64,000 nucleotides of DNA from Erythroxylum novogranatense (lineage: Eukaryota > Streptophyta > Magnoliopsida > Malpighiales > Erythroxylaceae): assembly GCA_029891385.1 (NCBI GenBank), contig JAIWQS010000236.1:731501-795500 (forward strand), read 5' to 3'. The notes under the pieces are model-generated. The model was not told the origin of the DNA. It made no database searches and worked only from the letters and a program-made list of their open reading frames with translations. Positions 46,870-58,672 of this stretch are shown piece after piece. Position numbers and translations under genes: made by a program. Numbering within the stretch: the first letter of the stretch is position 1; each line of letters opens with the position of its first letter.

Positions 46870-48358
46870 CTTCAATGACATGAATCCTTAGTGGTCCTCT
46901 TGAATGTTACCAAACAAGATAAGATAACTTGTCAAGGCAGGCATTAGATTATTTCATTTCATTACATGGTGATCGGTGAATTATTGGGCCGAGCTGCAAC
47001 TAACTTCCTTAATTCTCGCTTTTAAGACTTCAAACTCCTCAATCTAGTATGTTTCACAGTTTTTATGAACTCATGTTTTTGTTACAATTTGAGGCTTACA
47101 GGAATTGTGTCTGAATCTACTACAAGCCTATGATTAGGGTCGTTGCCAAGGCTTGATCTGCAAGATATGAATATGAATTCCTTCTTATCTCAAAAGTCTA
47201 AGAGGCACTCAACTTAACTTGAGTAATGGTAATAAGAATATGAATAAATATAATAAGAAATGATAATAGGTATAATCATTATAATCATCATTATAATCAT
47301 AATGGTTAGTTAAAACTAACCATTATGATAACTAGTACTATTATCATTGATAGTGTTTGGCTTGTTAAATTTATTGATAGATAAAATTTATTAAAATTTT
47401 GTTTTACATCAAATTTTAATATAATTTAATTAGTTATATTTAATTTCTAAAAGAGGAAAAATATAATTAATTAATTATATTTAATTATAAAAGATACTAA
47501 AAAAGATGAAGAGAGTGCCACTCCTGAATGATTAACATTCCTTTTATGCTAAGAGTATGGACCAATACTTTAAAGTTGGATATCATAATATTGTCCTGAT
47601 AATATATAATCAATCATTTCTTTTTTATTTCATACCCATTAAATCCTTCCCAAACCCATGGATCACCAAGCACCTCCTGAGTCCTATCAGCTGCAAGAGT
47701 GGAAGAAATATAATCTTTCCTAATCCATGCTCGTAGGCATGATTATGTTGGTTGGAGCTAAGCATATCGATTAGTTCGTATAATGCAGACTAAATGATTA
47801 TGGATCAAGTTTAACTTTGGTATAAGACTCTTCGGACTAAATCAAAGAACACAATTTCATTTTAAAAAGTTAAATTAAACTGAGTCGTTTTAAAGGGAAA
47901 ATTTGTACAATTTAAATTAATTAGGCCAAAATTTAAATTAAAACAAAATAAATTTGTCAAGTCTAGATACATCCAAGTGATATTTAAACCTTTTAAAATA
48001 CCTTTAAGCACTTAAAATTTTAATTATATCTTTTTAAATGCTGCTAAAAGTAAAGAGTTTATTTTAACAAAGTAATTAGTAACTAATTATTGGTGGTCAC
48101 TTATAACTAACTGTACTAAACAAGAAAATTTAATTTTACTGAAATTTAATTTTTATTATTTATGATAAATTTAGATGATGAACTTCTTTTCAATAAAAAT
48201 ATCCCATCTTCTATTATAAATTTCGTTAAATTATCTCTAAACGCTTCACTAGATAATCGAAAAGCACATGACTAGATCGAATTAGAGCGAATAATGAAAG
48301 AATAAAAGAATGTCATTCCCTAGTGAAATTATGGAAACATAGGAAAAGGAACGAAGAC
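46870..48358. other. AT-rich intergenic region
   Basis: No gene was recognised. Features seen: a perfect palindrome at 47296-47329 inside an ATAATCATTATAATCAT-rich stretch, and long AT-rich tracts. The right part is downstream of the minus-strand gene at 48529. Confidence 0.45.
47296..47329. repeat. perfect inverted repeat, 16-bp arms
   Basis: Arms atcataatggttagtt and aactaaccattatgat are exact complements with a 2-base spacer. It may be the core of a small foldback element or MITE, but no longer terminal repeats were found. Confidence 0.8.
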
Positions 48359-48359
48359 G

Positions 48360-48459
48360 ATGAAGAAGAAGAAGAAGAAGAAGAAGAAGAAGAAGAAGAA
48401 GAAGAAGAAGAAGAAGAAGAAGAAGAAGAAGAAGAAGAAGAAGAAGAAGAAGAAGAAGC
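48360..48459. repeat. (GAA)n microsatellite, about 33 units
   Basis: An almost perfect run of GAA triplets about 100 bp long, 70-170 bp past the stop of the DUF3475/DUF668 gene. It reads (TTC)n on the coding strand and is possibly in the 3' UTR. The polyleucine frame through it is a by-product. Confidence 0.95.
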
Positions 48460-48528
48460 CTAAGGGTGGCCAAGAGAAGTTATGGACCATTTTCTCTTAC
48501 CAAAGACCTCCACTTCCACAAGCTATGA

Positions 48529-50016
48529 TCACCTAGACATTCTTCTCCGATTCTCATACCGATATATACAACTCAACCCCACCAAAACCTCTGCAACTGC
48601 AGCCTCCGTTTTCTCCAAATCCGAGAAGTACAAGGTCTGAAACTTCAACACCATCGAATCGCTTTCAAACTTTTGCTTCTCCAAGTTCCTATCTGTGTGC
48701 CACTGCACTGTGTCATGTGCCATGGGAGCCAACCACCTCAATATCTCCTCCACCGCCACCCTCCACCCCTCCGCCAGCTCACGGTCATCTCCCTCCTCCT
48801 CCTCCCTATCCCACCTGCTTCTCAACTTGCTTCTAACCATCGCTTTTAAGCTTGCAGGCAAAATATCGTACATAAACTCGCGACCATCTTCGTCTACACT
48901 TGTTTGTGAATCAGAGTACCTCTCTGCGAGAATAATTATGTTCGCATAACGTAAAGCGAGACCTGCGTCGCCAACTGTGTTAGGTGGTGAAGATAGAATC
49001 TGTTTCAGGGTCTTTCCTGTTTCACCCAGAATTGTATTCTCCTTGAGTTTAACCAATTCCAACTTTTCGCTGAAGAAACGCGTAGGGATCGGATATGATC
49101 TTCGTGGCGATTTTGGCAGCGAACCGGATTTGAACCCCCGAAATAGACTGAGCAAATTCTTTTCGTCATTAACAAGGACAAGTTCTTGGTCTGGATGGAC
49201 TTTGAAGGGTTGTGATTTGTTGCTTGCACCGCAATGCTTACTGATGTTAGGCAAACAGGAGACAAAACTACCAAAAAGCTCGCAAATTCTGGTGTACGTG
49301 ATGCATATGATTGACGCCATAAGAGACGCGCTTTGTTCAAAGGTCTTGTCCCAAAGGGAGGTTTCTTTGTAGTGCTTAACTCGTTTTCTCTGAAATGCAA
49401 GTTTCTCTTCTAAGGAGGTTTGGTTGTTCATGATTTGAGATACCCTGTGATCGCAAGTTAGCTTCATTAGCTTTAGCTTCCTCTCTGATAAGTCCATTTC
49501 GGCTAGAACTTCCAAGGCTGCGAATAAACATGACGTTGCAGAGACATACTTCTCCATCTTCTCAACAATCTTCTGCGCATATCGAGAGTTGTATTCCAGC
49601 TTCATGTCTCCGTCTGTGATCCCTTCTTTCAAATTTCCAAACACGACATCGAAGCGCTTGAGCCCAATGTTAGAACATTTTTGGCCTAGACGAGAGACTG
49701 TAATAGCAGCACAATCAAGCTCTTCAAGCTTTTCAGCGCAGACAAGATTAAGAAGAAACCTCTCGTCATCAGAATTCAAGTAACTAACACCCCGCGATTT
49801 CATGACCCCATTTCGTAGCTCGGAGAATTCACCGTCCGACAGGAACTTGTAGAGACCAACAAGGCGAGACATTGTTCTGGCGGTCTCAAAAGAAAGAATC
49901 TGGAGATTTTCACAAGGGGACGATGATTTGTCGGGCCAGAAACGAGAGAAGGTACTTGGACTGCTATTATTAGCCTTGTTTGCACCTGAAAGCCAAGCCA
50001 TGGTGACCACAGCCAT
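48529..50016 (-). CDS. DUF3475/DUF668 protein, PSK SIMULATOR-like
   Basis: This intact single-exon frame of 495 residues is plant-specific. DUF3475 spans about 40-97 (LQILSFETARTMSRLVGLYK, then LVCAEKLEEL). A long predominantly helical middle follows. DUF668 spans about 345-430 and starts GDAGLALRYANIII. In Arabidopsis, proteins with this pair of domains (PSI family) act in growth promotion linked to phytosulfokine signalling; most other members are uncharacterised. The N-terminus MAVVTMAWLSG lacks an obvious signal peptide; I chose the first ATG, with a second in-frame ATG five codons on. Acidic EEEEGDD at about 404-410 interrupts the C-terminal region. The coding sequence is undamaged and flanked by gene-free DNA. 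Assignment to the family is firm; the specific role is inferred. Confidence 0.92.
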   Translation of the reverse strand: MAVVTMAWLSGANKANNSSPSTFSRFWPDKSSSPCENLQILSFETARTMSRLVGLYKFLSDGEFSELRNGVMKSRGVSYLNSDDERFLLNLVCAEKLEELDCAAITVSRLGQKCSNIGLKRFDVVFGNLKEGITDGDMKLEYNSRYAQKIVEKMEKYVSATSCLFAALEVLAEMDLSERKLKLMKLTCDHRVSQIMNNQTSLEEKLAFQRKRVKHYKETSLWDKTFEQSASLMASIICITYTRICELFGSFVSCLPNISKHCGASNKSQPFKVHPDQELVLVNDEKNLLSLFRGFKSGSLPKSPRRSYPIPTRFFSEKLELVKLKENTILGETGKTLKQILSSPPNTVGDAGLALRYANIIILAERYSDSQTSVDEDGREFMYDILPASLKAMVRSKLRSRWDREEEEGDDRELAEGWRVAVEEILRWLAPMAHDTVQWHTDRNLEKQKFESDSMVLKFQTLYFSDLEKTEAAVAEVLVGLSCIYRYENRRRMSR

Positions 50017-51990
50017 GGCCTGTGCTTATCTCTCGTTTGTTTCCCTCCTCCTTATCCTACTTGTTAGTTCTTTTGCACCCGTGTCTCAGGTTGGAAAATT
50101 TGAAGGTTGAAGATGATTATTTGAGTTGTTCAAGGCTTTTGGGTACGACAATTGGAGAAGATTGAGGTCTGATGACAAATATAAAAGGGTCGATTGTGCC
50201 AACATTAATGAAAGTTCCAAGCTTCTTCCAGGATTAAAAAAAAAAAGTATCAAAATAGATATTTTGGCGAGAGATATGGGGAGGGTAAGTTTCGGAGTAT
50301 CCTACGATCCTGCTCTTACTTCCACGTTTAATACCGATTACATTGCAAGGTAGTCAAAAAAAACAAAGGAACAAGGACAAAGCGGTCTCCGTTCTGTCAT
50401 GTAATCGATGCTCTCCTTTGATTTGAATCTAGTCCGTTAAAGTAGTTCCGGGTCCAAACCGGAACTCCTCCAAAAGACAAAAGATGACGTGTAGGTCTTC
50501 GGTGTTGAGCATTTTAAACAAGATCATAATTGGTATCCTTGACGACTCTTGGCAAGGCTTCTGTTCACATTTGACTCTTTTTCATTCTTGGCTAAGAGAA
50601 GAATAATTGCTTTGTTCATATTATATTTTTCAATAATATACATACGAAATGCAATTAACGTATTAGTGTAAATATATTAAATTACTTATGTTAACTTTGT
50701 CTAACGTTTTAATAATAAAAATTAGTGATTAAAAATTCAACTAATTTGACTAATTCAATCATAAAGATTTTAAACTATCTAATTTTCTAGTTTAGCTTTC
50801 AATTTCAGGTTTGATTTATTTTAACAACACTTATTATTAAAATTGATTAGTTTATTAATTAGCCAGTAATTTTTGTAAATTGTGTTTGTAAACTAAAATA
50901 AATCAATTTTTTATGGATAAGGACAATTATATTTCAAATTCTTTAAGTTTATTCACTCTTTAGTCAGCTTTATGACAGTATAATATTGATTCGACCTTTT
51001 AAAGATTAAATCTTTTGTCTGGTTTAATTTCTTATTTAAATTTTAAAACATTGATAAAAACGTATAATTGTAATTTTAAAGTTATTAAATAAATTTTTAG
51101 ATGTATATATTCAAACTGTAAATTTTGTTATTTTTAATAATGAAGGATTTTACAGAATTTATTTTAAAAATTTATCGATTAATAAATCTTAAAATATCAT
51201 CATAATTTATAAATTATATATTTTAAATAAATATATACACTATACACTATGCCATGTGAATGAGAACGCAAGAACCGCCAAAACGAAGCAGCGATTAACT
51301 CTCATACAGATCGATCACTATCATCATTTTTCCATGTCGACATGTTCAATAAATACTAGAAAGTCCAACAAAATGAAACCATTAAATAGTTTTTTCTACT
51401 TTACCCTTTGCTGATATAGGCGAAACCAAGTCAAAGGCGAACAATTGTTGAACCGTGTGGTGTGATTAGATTCGCTTAACTCTTACCAAAATTCCAAGTT
51501 TTCACATTATGTATGGTGATGAAACATATGCATTCATCGTAAGCACTTATCTGCATCCGCGTTATGTGGGCATGTTTTTGTTAGTGTTGGACTGATTGAT
51601 CTTTGGTGGACTACAGATCAAGAAGTTCGACTCTCGATCATTCTGGTGGTCAAGAGCAAGACTTTGACGTCTTTAAAACAAATACAGGAAGATTAGAAAC
51701 TATTAATGCAAGAGTCAAAACGAAAAGGAAAGGTAATAATAATGTAAGAGTCAAAACAAAAAAGTATGATTTAATCGTTCACACGTTAAAAGTTAATCGT
51801 TCACACATAACTGTTAGAATTGCATGATAGTTTCTTTTAATTAAGGTTAACTTTTTTTTTTGAATAATTAATAAAACGTATATTATAGACAAGACTATTC
51901 CAACATCAAAATGAGTTCTGTAAAACTCTACCATAAAGTAAAGAAATAGAGTAATAGACGTTAGTTAGCAGAAACCCTGAGAAGGATGGG
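50017..51990. other. upstream and intergenic AT-rich region
   Basis: The first few hundred bases must contain the promoter and 5' UTR of the DUF3475/DUF668 gene; I could not single out a convincing TATA box on the minus strand. From 50600 to 51240 the sequence is extremely AT-rich with no frames. A short direct repeat (gtcaaaacgaaaagg / gtcaaaacaaaaaag) lies near 51713-51765. Confidence 0.4.
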
Positions 51991-51999
51991 TCAGTTTGA

Positions 52000-52531
52000 A
52001 CACTGATAGATCTTCTAAAGGTAACCCAAGCCTTGCTATAGTTGGGGGACTGATCAAAGATGTTAGTGGTCGCTGGTTGGTGGATTTTGGTGCCAATTTG
52101 GGGTTCTGCACATCGTAGCAGGCGAAATTATGGGCAGTTTATCACGACTTACACCTCGCTTGGTTACATGATTATTCCATAGTGGCTATGTCTATAGATT
52201 TAGCTTTAGTGGTTTCCTTCATTTCTAGTGTGCATCGTCCGATGGCAAATCTTATGGTCTCCGTCATTCGAGAACTCATTTATCGAAACTGGGAGGTGCG
52301 GGTGCACCATATCTTTCGTGAGGGTAATCGTTGTGTTGATTGGTTAACTAATTACAACTACGACTTGCCACTAGGAGTCCAATGGTTTCACGAGATCAAT
52401 GGTTTCACGAGATCGTGGGTGGACTTTCGACTTTACTGTTAGCTGACTTAATTGGAGTTGCTCTCCCTCGTATAACACACATGTAATTTTTCTTTGGGCT
52501 CAGGCTCCGTTTCATTTATCAAAAAAAAAAA
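52000..52531 (+). mobile_element. L1-type LINE 3' end (RNase H, 3' UTR, poly(A)), 5'-truncated
   Basis: In plus frames the region encodes a LINE-type C-terminal RNase H: GGLIKDVSGRWLVDFGANLG (about 52040-52100), then after a stop LWAVYHDLHLAW, and the 86-codon open piece 52182-52442 (MSIDLALVVSF, VRVHHIFREGNRCVDWL). A short 3' tail ends in eleven A at 52521-52531. The upstream LINE parts are absent, as is usual for aborted target-primed integration. Confidence 0.82.
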
Positions 52532-52535
52532 CTAA

Positions 52536-52619
52536 CCAACATTAATTACAAAATAGAACAAGTAAAAAGTTCCATCTAATCTGCATATCAAAAGAAAAGG
52601 TGGGATGAAGATTTTTGTC
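52536..52619 (-). pseudogene. LINE zinc-binding-RT fragment, downstream part cut off by the Tat insertion
   Basis: On the minus strand this short piece continues, in the same frame, the LINE segment that resumes at 62881. The Tat element sits between them, with TTGTC duplicated (52615-52619 and 62881-62885). Confidence 0.65.
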
Positions 52620-53067
52620 TGGTCGGGTCGGCCATTCCGAGCTCGGACCCAATCAAGACGACCCGCGAGTCGATCGGCCCGTTCATCGAAGATCAGCTCT
52701 AAGGCCAAAGCCCACTTTACTCCCCGGCCCATTAGCAGAAGGAGATCTCCCATGCAGATACGTAACAAGACCTAAACCTGATTACTACTTCGTATATAAG
52801 GTATTATTCTCTCATAATTCAGGTATGCGATCATAACCTAAGTCGTTTTTCTCTGAATTCATCAATCCCATCTTCACCAGAAGCTTACTTGAGCGTCGGA
52901 GGGGCCAATTGGGACATCACCCCCGACTAGCCTTCCTTGTTTTACAGGTATACCCCCGACTAGCCTTCCTTGTTTTACAGGTATACTCACGCCATATTCG
53001 TCACAGAAGGAAGAAGACGATGGATTTCAATAGAAACGCACCGCTCAGCCTAAATTCGGCAGAACCA
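52620..53067 (+). repeat. 5' LTR (448 bp) of the Tat element
   Basis: It starts TGGTCGGGTCGG and ends GGCAGAACCA. A TATA box (tatataag, about 52793-52800) is followed by the probable transcription start. A 33-bp tandem duplication (52919-52951, 52952-52984) is absent from the 3' LTR. An ATG at 53019 opens a frame crossing the LTR end and primer site. Confidence 0.92.
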
Positions 53068-55530
53068 ATTGGCGCCCACCGTGGGGCCCGACTTCCGAGA
53101 ACCACGTCCAGAACCACACAGATTAGTCAGGCGGCGGTGACGAATCCTGATGTAGCCGCTGTCGCGGCCCTGGCGATGCAGCGTTTAGGTTTGCAGCTGC
53201 ATGCAATTATGCCGCCTACACTGCATGCCTCCCGCACGGAATCCTCTTATCCTAACGATCAACAACAACCTCAAACCTTGGAACAGGAAGAACAGAGCGT
53301 GGTTGTGGAGGATAACGTCGCACCCAGTACACACCCGAATCTTCAACACCGATCGGCATGTAACCTATTCCTATTGTGCACTCCGCCCCAACCGTAGCAG
53401 ATTGAGGAAGCAACCGATTTGTTGATTCACAAATACTATACCACAACCAAGGCAATACCGCCGTCCGTCTGAGGCCCAAATACCGACAAATCGGTTTGAC
53501 AACCGATCATCGCCAGATGAAGCCCTAGAAAACTCACGGATGATCGGACTCACATGGCTACGAAGCTCCATTCAGATCGCCTGACGGCAAGACAAGACTC
53601 TCCCTTCACCTGGACATCTTGGATAGCCTCCCAAAGACCAAGCACAAAGATACCGACCCGAGAAATACACCGAAAGACCGACCTTTCGACTACATGCAGC
53701 ACTTCGATCGATGATGAGCCTACACCGTGTTCGGACGCTATCCAAATGTAAGGCTTTCAGACGCCTTCTAAGAGGGAACTCGACGATGGTTCAACACTTA
53801 CCCCGGTCAGATCACATGCTTCGAGGATTTCAGGTCGCTCTTCCTGAATCAATTCGCCACTAGTAAGCGACCGCAGAAGACGGCTTTAGAGGTGATGCAG
53901 CTCACCCAAGGAAGGAGTGAGAGTTTGCGGGAGTTCATCACTCGGTTCAACAACGAGGCGGTCGAGGTACCCGATCTCACCTGCTCGTCTATGCTGGCCG
54001 CACTTATGAGCAATACGAGGGACGAGGAGTTCAAGAAGTCGCTAGCCCTCGACCAGCCCCGATCTATTCAGGAGATCAGATGCCGGGCAGACAAATACAT
54101 TCAGCTCGAAGAAGTGTTAAAGAATACAAAACGCCGAGCAGATGATCGCGGGCCGAGTGGTAGAACCGATGAGTCTCACAAAAGACAGAGGGATCAGTCG
54201 ACCTGGAGAAAGCCGAGCGGTCGGCATTGGAATCAACAAGACTTCACCCCGCTTAACAAACGATACGCGGAAGTCTTGGCGGCTATGATAGCGGATGGAG
54301 AAACTATCCGAGAGCCTGAAAAAATGAAGACCCCCTACAAGGACTGGAACACTAATGTGTATTGTCGTTTCCACAAAGAGGTCGGCCATGACATGGAAGA
54401 TTGCTGGCAGTTGAAAAAAGAGATTGAATTCCTCATACAAAGGGGAAGGTTAGGCCGATTTGTGAAGCAGGGGCAGAATGCCGACCGGGACAATCAGCGC
54501 AGAACAAGTCGGTCAAACAATAGGCGACCGCCCTGGAGGCGAAATGACAGAAATGATAGGGGAAGGCAAAACACGAATACAGATAATCAACGAGAAGAGA
54601 GAGGGCATTCAAGGGAAAGAAACGATGGAAACACCGGGCAACAAGAGGAACGATCGGCTGGGGTCATTAATACGATATTCGGTGGAAATGCAGCCGAGGG
54701 ATCCACCACTAAGGCAAGGGAAAGATATGTCAAACAGGTCGACAAGGACTCATCCACCAAAAAGCCAAGGGAGAGCGACGGGATGATATCATTTGATGAG
54801 TCCGACCTCAATGGAATAAGTTGCCCTCATGACGATGCCCTCGTGGTAAATCTGAACATGGACGGATACAAGGTCAAGCGGGTAATGATCGACACTGGCA
54901 GCTCGGTCGACTTGTTATACTATGAAGCCTTCAAGCAAATGAGGGTACCAGAAGAGCGGCTATTACCTACAGACGGCCCCATCAAAGGAGTGACCGGGGC
55001 GTCAGCCTACCCGTTCGCCCGGGTAAATTTGAAAGTGAAGTTCGGGCAGAAGCTATGTCAAGTAGAAAGGGACGTTGAGTTCCTGGTCGTGAAATTCCAT
55101 GGGGCGTACAACGCGATAATCGGTCGGGCTACTCAAAATGCCCTCAGATCGGTCGTCTCCACCTATTACCAAGTCATGAAGTTTCCGACACCCCGCGGAG
55201 TTGGTGTTGTCAGGGGTCAGCAGAAAATTGCTAGGGAATGCTACTTGGCAGAGACGAAGACATTAGATGGGGCGGTAGTACTGACGAGCTCTCTGGATGT
55301 GAGAGCCGACGAAGAGACGGAAAGGATGAACCCGGTGGAAAAAACGCAGAGAGTCGTGCTGGACGAAGCCGACCCTTCTAAGTTTACAAACCTAGGCTCC
55401 GAGCTGCAGGGGGACCTGGTTAAAGAAATCACAGATTGTCTGGTTGAAAATAAGTCGGTCTTTGCACAGGTACCGAGCGACATGCCGAAATTTCTCGATC
55501 AACACATCTCACTCCTCGGCATTCGCACGA
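53019..55530 (+). pseudogene. Tat gag-protease, mostly open
   Basis: A first frame 53019-53397 (MDFNRNAPLSLN) starts within the LTR and breaks. The capsid region resumes near 53790 (WFNTYPGQITCFEDFRSLF) and runs openly through 53892-55667 (RSESLREFITRFNNEAVEV). A CCHC-like knuckle is at about 54358-54400 (YCRFHKEVGHDMEDCWQLK), after which comes an Arg/Asn/Asp-rich linker. The aspartic protease motif MIDTGSSVDLLYY is at 54886-54925. It forms the particle and processes the polyprotein. N-terminal frameshifts remain. Confidence 0.88.
53068..53086 (+). other. primer-binding site of the Tat element
   Basis: ATTGGCGCCCACCGTGGGG directly follows the LTR, the usual position and a common sequence type of Tat-lineage primer sites (not initiator-Met). 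Confidence 0.8.
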
Positions 55531-57175
55531 CTATAAGTTCGATCGGACAAAGAAGCGATGCCACAAAGAAAGAGCGACGGGGTGATCGAGAAGGAAGTAG
55601 CAAAGTTGCCGGAGGCGGGTTCATCCAGAAGTCAAGTACCACGAGTGGCTCGCCAATGTGGTGTTAGTAAAAAAGAAGAACCGGAAGTGGAGAATGTGCA
55701 TAGATTTCACCGACCTAAACAAAGCGTGTCCAAAGGACAGCTTCCCATTGCCTAAGATCGATCAATTAGTAGACTCCACTTTAGGGCATGAACCTTTCGA
55801 CTTCGGATGCTTTCTGCTATCATCGATCCAAATGAGCACGGAAGACGAAGAAAAGACCGCCAGAATCACCAAGGCACTTTTGCTACTAAGTAATGTCTTT
55901 CGGCTGAAAACGCGGGCGCACCTATCAACGACTCGTCACGAAGTCTTTAAAGAATGATTGGTTTGGTTGTGGAAGCTTATGTGGATGATATGGTGGTCAA
56001 GAGTAAGACGGTCACGAACACGCATAAGATCTCAAGAAGTCTTCGGACCTTGAATAAATTCCAGATGAAGCTAAACCAAAAATGCGTGTTTGGGGTCGCC
56101 CGAAAATTCACCGGGTTTATGATCAATGGGAATCGAAGCTAACCCAGAGAAGATTGAGGCCATCATACAGATGCCTTCTCCACAATGCCTGAAAGATGTT
56201 CAGATACTGACCGGTCGGATAGTTTCGCTGAGCAGGTTCATCTCCAGACTAGGAGACAAGTGCCTTCCATTTTTCAAAGTCCTGAGGAAAGTGAACATGA
56301 CCCAGTTCCAATGGCCGGATGAGTGCGAGAAAGCTCTCCAACAGTTAAAGCAATACTTGTCCAGCCCGCCTATACTGCAAAGCCCGGTAGAAGGGGAGAA
56401 TCTGATCTTATACTTGGCGGCTACGGAGGGGTCCATCAGCACGGTACTCATCCGATCGGAAGGAAGCGAACAGCATCCGGTCTACTATGTCAGTAAAGTA
56501 TTGACCGGGCCAGAAACGCGATATACGCTCATAGAGAAGCTCGCCCTCTCCTTGATAATGGTAGCCAGAAAGCTGAGGCTTTACTTCCAAAGTCATACTA
56601 TTGAGGTATGGACCGACCAACCACTCGTGACAAAGGTATTCAAAAGCTCAAACTTGAATTACCGATAAAGTGGGCGGTAGAACTGGGAGAGTTCGATTTA
56701 CAATACAAGCCCCGGACGACCATTAAAGCGCAGGTGTTGGCAGATTTCATCGCAGAGATGAGCCAGCCGAGCTTGAAGGACGAGCAATTCCCGCTTGAAT
56801 TTGTTTGTTGACGGATCGTCCAATGTCGAGGGTGCGGAGCGGAGGAAGCCGATCACCCGCATTTGGAAGAAAAGGTGGAGTACGCCTTTGGCTAGAATTC
56901 AAAGCCTCCAACAACGAGGCGTAATATGAGGCTCGATATGGCCTCCAACTCGCCAAGGAGATGGAGGTAAAGCACTTGAAGATATATAGCGACAGCCAAG
57001 TAGTGGTCGGCCAAGTCACCGGGCAGTATGAGGCCAAGGGGACCAACGTGGTCAAGTATCACGAGTTAGTAAAACAGGAGTTGAGCAAGTTCGAGCAGTA
57101 CTCAATCAGTAGAATAGAACGAGCTCAAAATGCTAAAGCGGATGCGCTCTCAAAAATGGCTTTCGATCGTGATGC
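55531..57175 (+). pseudogene. Tat reverse transcriptase and two RNase H domains, broken
   Basis: RT pieces: NRKWRMCIDFTDLNKACPKD (55680-55740), PKIDQLVDST (55752), IGLVVEAYVDDMVVKSKT (catalytic YVDD at about 55978-55990). First RNase H: ILYLAATEGSISTVLIRSEG (56405-56465), HPVYYVSKVLTGPETRYT. Second, archaeal-type RNase H near 56800-57175: MEVKHLKIYSDSQVVVGQV (56961), GTNVVKYHELV, RIERAQNAKADALSKMA. Frames change at least five times, several at former CAG/CTG sites. Confidence 0.87.
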
Positions 57176-58476
57176 CATAAATAATGTTCTGGTCGAACGG
57201 CTAGATCGACCCAGCATTCAGAAAACCGAGGAAATTCTTAACGTAAGTACTGGTCGATCGAATTGGACAGAAGCAATTACACAGTACCTTTTAGAAGGGA
57301 AACAACCAGAAGACACATCGGAAGCCAAGAAACTAAGGATAAAGGCCACCGAGTACGCAGTAGTTAATGGCGCTCAGATAAGCGGTGGCCCACGACCGTC
57401 GCCGCTCGATGTTTGAATGAGGAAGAAGCCGAAAGCGAGCAATGGTTGAAGTCTATGAAGGGATGTGCGGAAATCACGTAGGGGCGAATGTTGGCTCACC
57501 GATTGATCGACGAGGGTACCACCGCCAAAATGAGAAGAGATTGTCGGAAAAGGTCAACCGATGTGAGGCTCGCCAGAGAAAAAGCAATGACTGTCTCACC
57601 AAATTTAACCGAGCGATGCAAATCGTGAGTCATCCTATCCCTTCGTCCATGGGGAATGGACATATCGGGCTTTTCCTCTCGGTCCGGACAAAAGAAATTC
57701 TGATTGTGGCGGTGGAGTATTTCACTAAGTGGGTAGAAGCGAGTCTGTCGCTACAATCACCGAGGGAAGATGGAAAGCTTCATAAAGAAGAATATACTAT
57801 GCCGCCGGATGCCTATGGTGTTGGTTATCGACAACGGTCGGCAGCTCGACAACCGAAGTTTAGAGATTTCTGCGACCGACTAAAGATCGAGCTACGGTTG
57901 ACTTCGGTAGCCCATCCCCAAAGTAACGGTCTCGCGGAGAACACCAACAAGAAGATAATGAACGCCCTCAAGAAGCGCCTGGACGGCCGAAAGACCTGGG
58001 TAGAAGAAATAGACGAAGTATTGTGGGCATATAGAACCACACCGAACGGAGCCACAGGGGAGACCCCGTTCAGAATGACCTTCGGGGCAGAAGCCCTGGT
58101 TCCAGTAGAAGCAGCATTGCACAATCAGAGGGTGTCGGGCTACGCAGAAGAGCGGAATGATGAAGCCCGCAGAGCAGAGCTCGTTCTCCTTAGCGAAGAT
58201 AGAGAAAGGGCAGCCGCTCGCTCAGAAGCCATCAGGCAAAAGGCGACTAAGTTCTATAACAGAAGGGTCAAGCCGAGCGATGTAAAGGTAGGTGGGTACG
58301 TCCTACGAAAAGCCGAGGCGGCTGGAAAACATCCAGGAAAGCTCGGACAGATGTGGGAAGGACCCTATCGAGTGGTTAAGCAAGTCGGGCATGGTTCTTA
58401 CATCCTCAGCGATGAGAAAGGGAAGATTTTACCGAGGCCTTGGAACTCCCAGAATTTGAAGGCTTTCTACCAATAG
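57176..58476 (+). pseudogene. Tat integrase
   Basis: The 344-codon frame 57442-58476 holds the integrase core: IVAVEYFTKWVEASLSL (57705-57760), FRDFCDRLKIELRLTSVAHP (57860-57920), QSNGLAENTNKKIMNALKKR, AYRTTPNGATGETPFRMTFG (58028-58090). The C-terminal domain is GPYRVVKQVGHGSYIL (58360-58410), ending NLKAFYQ. The zinc-binding N-terminal part is garbled (57420-57600). It catalyses insertion of the element's DNA. The core D-D-E set looks incomplete because the region 57760-57850 is frame-damaged. Confidence 0.88.
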
Positions 58477-58672
58477 ATAAGTTTTATTTTTTGTCAATCT
58501 TTCCTTATTATCCTTTTTTGTACACATGTGGGTACCTTTTTTCTGTCCCTGCCAGACAGGTTTTTTAACGGCTCACTCCCTCGTTATCATTAATAAAAGG
58601 GTTACAGATTTCTTGGCAAAAAAGAGTTATATCGCATATGGCAAAGAGTAGAAAGTCCAATCAATCATCGCC

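Noticed and set aside
48282..48473. minus frame with polyleucine
   Set aside because: It is just the (GAA)n microsatellite read as TTC/CTT/TCT triplets; no conserved domain.
50177..50186. TATA-like aatataaaag on the plus strand
   Set aside because: No plus-strand gene follows; it is oriented away from the DUF3475/DUF668 gene.
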